From Stictocephala bisonia (taxonomy: Eukaryota > Arthropoda > Insecta > Hemiptera > Membracidae): a stretch of DNA of 64,000 nucleotides. The position numbers were made by a program, and so were the translations under genes. How positions within the stretch are numbered: position 1 is the first letter of the stretch; each line of letters begins with the position of its first letter. The notes below the pieces were generated by a model, which saw nothing but the letters and a program-made list of their open reading frames with translations, made no database searches and was not told where the DNA came from. Where the stretch lies: positions 1,911,730-1,975,729 of the forward strand of contig JAQJVL010000046.1 in NCBI GenBank assembly GCA_035578905.1. Reading direction: 5' to 3'. This document shows, in pieces, positions 58,691 to 64,000 of this stretch.

Positions 58691-59609
58691 TAGTTATTGG
58701 GCTATTAATAAATTACCCTTTCTGAACATTAGTTTAACTCAGTTAGTAACCAGTCTACAAAAGTCGCCCACACTAATTCTACACTCATGTAATTATTTAT
58801 ATTTACCAGAAAAAGGTGTGTCGACGCCTCATATCTTAGAATAATCTGTGAATATAATCAATAAATTAAATATATATTAATATTTGTATGAGTCAAATGT
58901 AATATAAATTTAGTTTGTGGAATTGGTCTTTGTGGCATAATTATTAAACAATTAACAATATATAATTGATTATCTGATGCAGCATCAGATTTCGTTATTC
59001 AATAAAATATTGGTTCATGTCGCATATTGATATTGATGGAGCTTTTATTGAAAAAGAGAATATTCATTTTTTGATACCACGTCAAGTTAATTAATTCAGT
59101 GATACATTAATTGTACGCCCTGTTTGCGTACGGAGATATAAAATTGTACCACTCCGATATTGTATCTAATGATATCATTTAATCAATAATATATCTGAGT
59201 TGTTACTTATAGTTGAATTTAAATTATTTTATTTAATATATTTAGGTAGGATAACACATTACAAGGGTATCAATAAACATTACAATCAATAAACACGGAT
59301 TTTAATTAGTTACAAATTTCAACAAATAACTATTGTTATTGTTGTATTTCCACTATTACTGAAAACGACAAAGCCGCGAGGACAGACTGGTTGTGAAGTG
59401 TGAAAAACAATGGGGCTATTCTGGTGTTATAATAGGACGGCAATATTGGTGCATTTGAAGACTTCATGAATATGCAACTGAAAGGAGCGACTGACATGCA
59501 CGCAGTAAATTTGTAATAACATTGGCTTCGGATCTCTCGTGTTTTGGTGAACAGTTCTAAGTTAACTGTCATTCCAATCTCATTGTTGTAGATGAAGTTT
59601 TATTATAAT
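58691..59609. other. AT-rich spacer, no gene seen
   Basis: No array, element end or plausible gene recognised. Confidence 0.45.
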
Positions 59610-62069
59610 CATAGAGAGTGCGTAGCACAGGTACATGTGGGATCGTTGCCACAGTTAGTAGTTGCCAATAGTGAAGCGCATCAAATATTCTCACTACATA
59701 AATGCCTGTGGGACAACATATCTAACTAATGTGATTACATCATAGAGAGTGCGTAGCACAGGTACATGTGGGATCGTTGCCACAGTTAGTAGTTGCCAAT
59801 AGTGAAGCGCATCCAATATTCTCACTACATAAATGCCTGTGGGACAACATATCTAACTAATGTGATTACATCATAGAGAGTGCGTAGCACAGGTACATGT
59901 GGGATCGTTGCCACAGTTAGTAGTTGCCAATAGTGAAGCGCATCCAATATTCTCACTACATAAATGCCTGTGGGACAACCTATCTAACTAATGTGATTAC
60001 ATCATAGAGAGTGCGTAGCACAGGTACATGTGGGATCGTTGCCACAGTTAGTTGTAGCCAATAGTTAAGAGCATCCAATATTCTCACTACATAAATGCCT
60101 GTGGGACAACGTATCTAACTAATGTGATTACATCATAGAGAGTGCGTAGCACAGGTACATGTGGGATCGTTGCCACAGTTATTTGTAGCCAATAGTTAAG
60201 AGCATCCAATATTCTCACTACATAAATGCCTGTGGGACAACGTATCTAACTAATGTGATTACATCATAGAGAGTGCGTAGCACAGGTACATGTGGGATCG
60301 TTGCCACAGTTAGTAGTTGCCAATAGTGAAGCGCATCCAATATTCTCACTACATAAATGCCTGTGGGACAACGTATCTAACTAATGTGATTACATCATAG
60401 AGAGTGCGTAGCACAGGTACATGTGGGATCGTTGCCACGGTTAGTTGTAGCCAATAGTTAAGAGCATCCAATATTCTCACTACATAAATGCCTGTGGGAC
60501 AACGTATCTAACTAATGTGATTACATCATAGAGAGTGCGTAGCACAGGTACATGTGGGATCGTTGCCACAGTTAGTAGTTGCCAATAGTGAAGCGCATCC
60601 AATATTCTCACTACATAAATGCCTGTGGGACAACGTATCTAACTAATGTGATTACATCATAGAGAGTGCGTAGCACAGGTACATGTGGGATCGTTGCCAC
60701 AGTTAGTTGTAGCCAATAGTTAAGAGCATCCAATATTCTCACTACATAAATGCCTGTGGGACAACGTATCTAACTAATGTGATTACATCATAGAGAGTGC
60801 GTAGCACAGGTACATGTGGGATCGTTGCCACAGTTAGTAGTTGCCAATAGTGAAGCGCATCCAATATTCTCACTACATAAATGCCTGTGGGACAACATAT
60901 CTAACTAATGTGATTACATCATAGAGAGTGCGTAGCACAGGTACATGTGGGATCGTTGCCACAGTTAGTTGTAGCCAATAGTGAAGCGCATCCAATATTC
61001 TCACTACATAAATGCCTGTGGGACAACATATCTAACTAATGTGATTACATCATAGAGAGTGCGTAGCACAGGTACATGTGGGATCGTTGCCACAGTTAGT
61101 AGTTGCCAATAGTGAAGCGCATCCAATATTCTCACTACATAAATGCCTGTGGGACAACGTATCTAACTAATGTGATTACATCATAGAGAGTGCGTAGCAC
61201 AGGTACATGTGGGATCGTTGCCACAGTTAGTAGTGGCCAATAGTGAAGCGCATCCAATATTCTCACTACATAAATGCCTGTGGGACAACGTATCTAACTA
61301 ATGTGATTACATCATAGAGAGTGCGTAGCACAGGTATATGTGGGATCGTTGCCACAGTTAGTAGTTGCCAATAGTGAAGCGCATCCAATATTCTCACTAC
61401 ACAAAGGCCTGTGGGACAACCTATCTAACTAATGTGATTACATCATAGAGAGTGCGTAGTATTGGTACATGTGGGAACGTTGCCACAGTTAGTTGTAGCC
61501 AGTAGTGAAGCGCATCCAATTTTCTCACTACACAAATACCTGTGGGACAACATATCTAACTAATGTGATTACATCATAGAGAGGGCGTAGTATTGGTACG
61601 TGTGGGATCGTAGTCAATACAGTTTGTAGTAGCCAATAGTGAAGAGCATCTAATATTCTCACTACACAAAGGCCCGTGAAACAATCTACCTAACTAATGT
61701 GATTAAATCTTGGAGAGTTCGTAGTTCTTGTACATGTGGGATCGTGGCCACTGTTAGTAGTATCCAATAGAAAAGAGCATCCAATATTCTCACTATACAA
61801 AGGCCTGTGGGACAACCCATCTAACTAATGTGATTAAATTTTAGAGAGTTCGTAGTACTTGTACATGTGGGATCGTGGCCACAGTTAGTAGTTGCCAATA
61901 GTGAAGAGCATCCAATAATCTCACTACACAAAGGCCTGTGGGACAACCTATCCTACTAATGTGATTAAATCATAGAGAGTGCGTAGCACTGGTACATGTG
62001 GGATCATTGCCACAGTTAGTAGTTGCCAATAGTGAATACCATCCAATATTCTCACTACACAAAGGCCTG
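59610..62069. repeat. 131-bp satellite array, about 19 copies
   Basis: CATAGAGAGTGCGTAGCACA recurs at exact 131-bp steps (59610, 59741, 59872, 60003 and onward). Type a has TTAGTAGTTGCCAATAGTGA, type b has TTAGTTGTAGCCAATAGTTA. From about 60134 to 60920 the order is b a b a b a, a 262-bp dimer. Units after about 61440 diverge progressively. The array ends abruptly at a LINE relic. Confidence 0.97.
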
Positions 62070-62070
62070 A

Positions 62071-62283
62071 CACAGGGATGACTACCGAACTGGAAGCCAC
62101 AGGACGGTAGTCTACGAACGCTTGCCTTCACACACGGGCGTTCGTTTTGTCAACAAAATACCGGACTCAATTAAAAATGCACCAACGCCCAAGGCGTTTA
62201 AATCTCGTCTCAAACGCTTTTTAGCGTCTCATGCATTTTATAGTGCTGACGAGTATATGGCATGCAACTGGGAGACCACATAA
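62071..62283 (+). pseudogene. LINE ORF2 C-terminal relic, next to the 131-bp array
   Basis: An open frame of 70 codons without an ATG runs from the array edge to TAA at 62281-62283. It reads HRDDYRTGSHRTVVYERLPS, then HTGVRFVNKIPDSIKNAPTP and KAFKSRLKRFLASHAFYSAD. 'H.dY.TR' followed by 'v.f.NklP..Ik......FK..lk.fL....fYs..Ey' is the standard C-terminal end of Jockey/CR1-type ORF2 proteins. The frame is clean, so the relic may be young, but everything upstream is missing and replaced by satellite. The homologous relic at 39513-39665 is also fused to the end of an array. Confidence 0.8.
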
Positions 62284-62475
62284 TCAGATGACTGACAACC
62301 GGCGGCAGGAGTTGGCATTAGGCATGAATGAATGTGTGACTGAAAATGATGCATGTTTGAATTATGTTTCGATGTGATATTGAATGTAATAGTTTGAATT
62401 TTTTAAATATGCATTTTAACTTTCTATACATTTTACAATGTCTTTGCAAAATAAACTTAATTTGATTTTATTTGA
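62284..62475 (+). mobile_element. 3' UTR and tail of the LINE relic
   Basis: About 190 bp of non-coding sequence follows the stop and ends around TTGCAAAATAAACTTAATTT. I take this as the 3' UTR of the same element. Confidence 0.5.
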
Positions 62476-62990
62476 CCCTCTTTAATGAAAATAAATTGTT
62501 AATGTAACAAATATGCCTAGTCTGAATATTCCAGTATCGACCGCGGTGCACTTCTTACAATAACCTACCTGTCGCTTGACATTGATTTCCCGTCAAATTC
62601 AGTGGTTTTCATCTTAAAATGGACTAGAAAAATCCCAAACGTCAGATAGTGTGTATTTTATTTTTGCAATATATAATTGGCGAAGAAATGGCAGTGCTCG
62701 TAACTATATGCAATTGATAATCTAAACGTTATGGTTGAAGAATGTGAAGCCTTCCATGAAAGTAAATATCTAAGTCTCCCATCTTCTAAGTTGTTTCAAC
62801 AGGTCTGTCACAGGTAACAAAATATATAATTGACATTAAAGCCAGTGAAACTATTGTCTAACATAGAGAGCTATATTTATTACCTAAGTCCTTCCCTCGC
62901 AAAGACCTCACTTAAACTTACGAATGTGGGCAAAAAATAGGTGAACTAAACTTTACTACCGACATAAACCGACATGTGGGAATAAGTTGA
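62476..62990. other. Spacer, no gene seen
   Basis: AT-rich DNA between the LINE relic and the 105-bp array. Confidence 0.4.
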
Positions 62991-64000
62991 GAAATGAGTT
63001 GGACGTGATAGCCTTTGATAGTGACTGCTCCCTCAAGCTACTTGTGAAACAGCTGTAACAATGACTGGCATTTTCAAACAAGATTGAATCAGTGGGAGAT
63101 AATATGGACGTGATAAACCTCTATAGTGACTGATCCCTCAAGCTACTTGTGAAATAGTCATAACTATGATTGGCAGTTACAAACAAGATTGAATCGGTGG
63201 GAGATAATATGGAAGTGATAAACCTCGAAAGTGACTGATCCCTCAAGCTACTTGTGAAATAGTCATAACGATGACTGGCAGTTACAAACAAGATTGAATC
63301 GGTAGGAGATAATATGGACGTGATAAACCTCGATAGTGACTGCTCCCTCAAGCTTCTTTTGAAACAGCTGTAACAATGACTGACATTTACAAACAAGATT
63401 GAATCAGTGGAAGATAATATGGACGTGATAAACCTCGATAGTGACTGATCCCTCAAGCTACTTGTGAAATAGTCATAACGATGACTGGCAGTTACAATCA
63501 AGATTGAATCAGTGGGAGATAATATGGACGTGATATACCTCGATAGTGACTGATCCCTCAAGCTACTTGTAAAATAGTCGTAACTATGACTGGCAGTTAC
63601 AAACAAGTTTGAATCGGTGGGAGATAATATGGACGTGATATACCTCGATAGTGACTGATCCCTCAAGCTACTTGTAAAATAGTCGTAACTATGACTGGCA
63701 GTTACAAACAGGTTTGAATCGGTGGGAGATAATATGGACGTGATAAACCTCGATAGTGACTGCTCCCTCAAGCTACTTGTAAAATAGTTGTAACTATGAC
63801 TGGCAGTTACAAAGAAGATTAAATCGGTAGGAGATAACCCTCGATAGTGACTGCTCCCTCAGGCCACATGTGAAATGGTCGTATCGATGAGTGACAGTTA
63901 CCGGCAAGAGTGAACCAGTTGAAATACGTTGGACGTTGTAAACTTCCGTAGTGACTGCTCCCTCAGGCCACATGTGAAATGGTCATATCGATGAGTGACA
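62991..64000. repeat. 105-bp tandem array, at least 9 copies, runs off the window
   Basis: GATAGTGACTGATCCCTCAA recurs with 104-105 bp spacing (about 63018, 63122, 63227, 63332, 63437, 63542, 63647, 63752 and further diverged units). The period is a multiple of three, so a 216-codon minus-strand frame of 35-residue repeats exists (63121-63771, with DQSLSRYITSILSPTDS). I regard it as satellite. The last two units (after 63830) are diverged, with CAGGCCACATGTGAAATGGT. Confidence 0.93.

Overview
The window looks like AT-rich intergenic or intronic DNA from an animal, most probably an arthropod and plausibly an insect. The reasons are CCTAA/TTAGG telomere-type tracts, tRNA-derived and 5S-like SINEs, Jockey/CR1-type LINE pieces, a Penelope-like GIY-YIG endonuclease fragment, a PIF/Harbinger remnant and many MITEs. 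I found no convincing host protein-coding gene, no genuine tRNA or rRNA gene, and nothing prokaryotic. The species cannot be named from the sequence alone.

The dominant feature is tandem repetition. About eighteen unrelated arrays cover roughly 21 kb, or about a third of the window. Unit lengths in order are about 125, 30, 91, 35, CCTAA-like, 39, 62/63, 41, 110, 142, 42, TG/CGTG, 19, 72, 38, 52, 131 and 105 bp. The largest are the 62/63-bp array (12.56-17.96 kb, about 87 copies), the 131-bp array (59.6-62.07 kb, about 19 copies), the 41-bp array (27.6-30.0 kb, about 59 copies), the 142-bp array (32.8-34.4 kb) and the 52-bp ACATAC-rich array (55.5-57.05 kb). Several show higher-order structure and divergent edges. 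Nearly all long open frames in the window are by-products of these arrays.

Layout: 0.9-2.0 kb 125-bp array; 2.3-3.5 kb Harbinger-like remnant; 4.0-4.3 kb 30-bp array; 5.8-7.1 kb 91-bp array split by a SINE; 7.7-8.5 kb 35-bp array; 9.2-9.4 kb telomere-like tract; 10.2-10.85 kb 39-bp array; 12.6-18.0 kb satellite; 18.2-25.5 kb AT-rich DNA with a 5S-like SINE, a TA-flanked MITE and other dispersed repeats; 25.5-26.9 kb possible solo LTR; 27.1 kb SINE; 27.6-30.0 kb 41-bp array; 31.6-34.4 kb 110- and 142-bp arrays; 36.0-36.7 kb Penelope-like remnant; 38.75-39.5 kb 42-bp array running into a LINE C-terminal relic and then a 5'-truncated Jockey/CR1-type LINE (39.67-41.16 kb), the only long real coding sequence; 42.05-42.29 kb TG microsatellite; 43.5-44.1 kb 5S-like SINE with a MITE inside it; 45.4-45.6 kb inverted Penelope-type ends; 46.7-47.8 kb two arrays; 49.4-50.2 kb SINEs; 52.9-54.1 kb LINE relic, TIR element and foldback element; 55.5-57.05 kb ACATAC array; 59.6-62.5 kb 131-bp array running into another LINE C-terminal relic; 62.9-64.0 kb 105-bp array that continues past the window edge.

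The coding remnants belong to independent mobile elements and form no pathway. The most notable points are the density and diversity of arrays, two different arrays that abut homologous LINE C-termini, the 5S-like SINE family with a nested MITE, and the higher-order structure of the 62-bp and 131-bp satellites.
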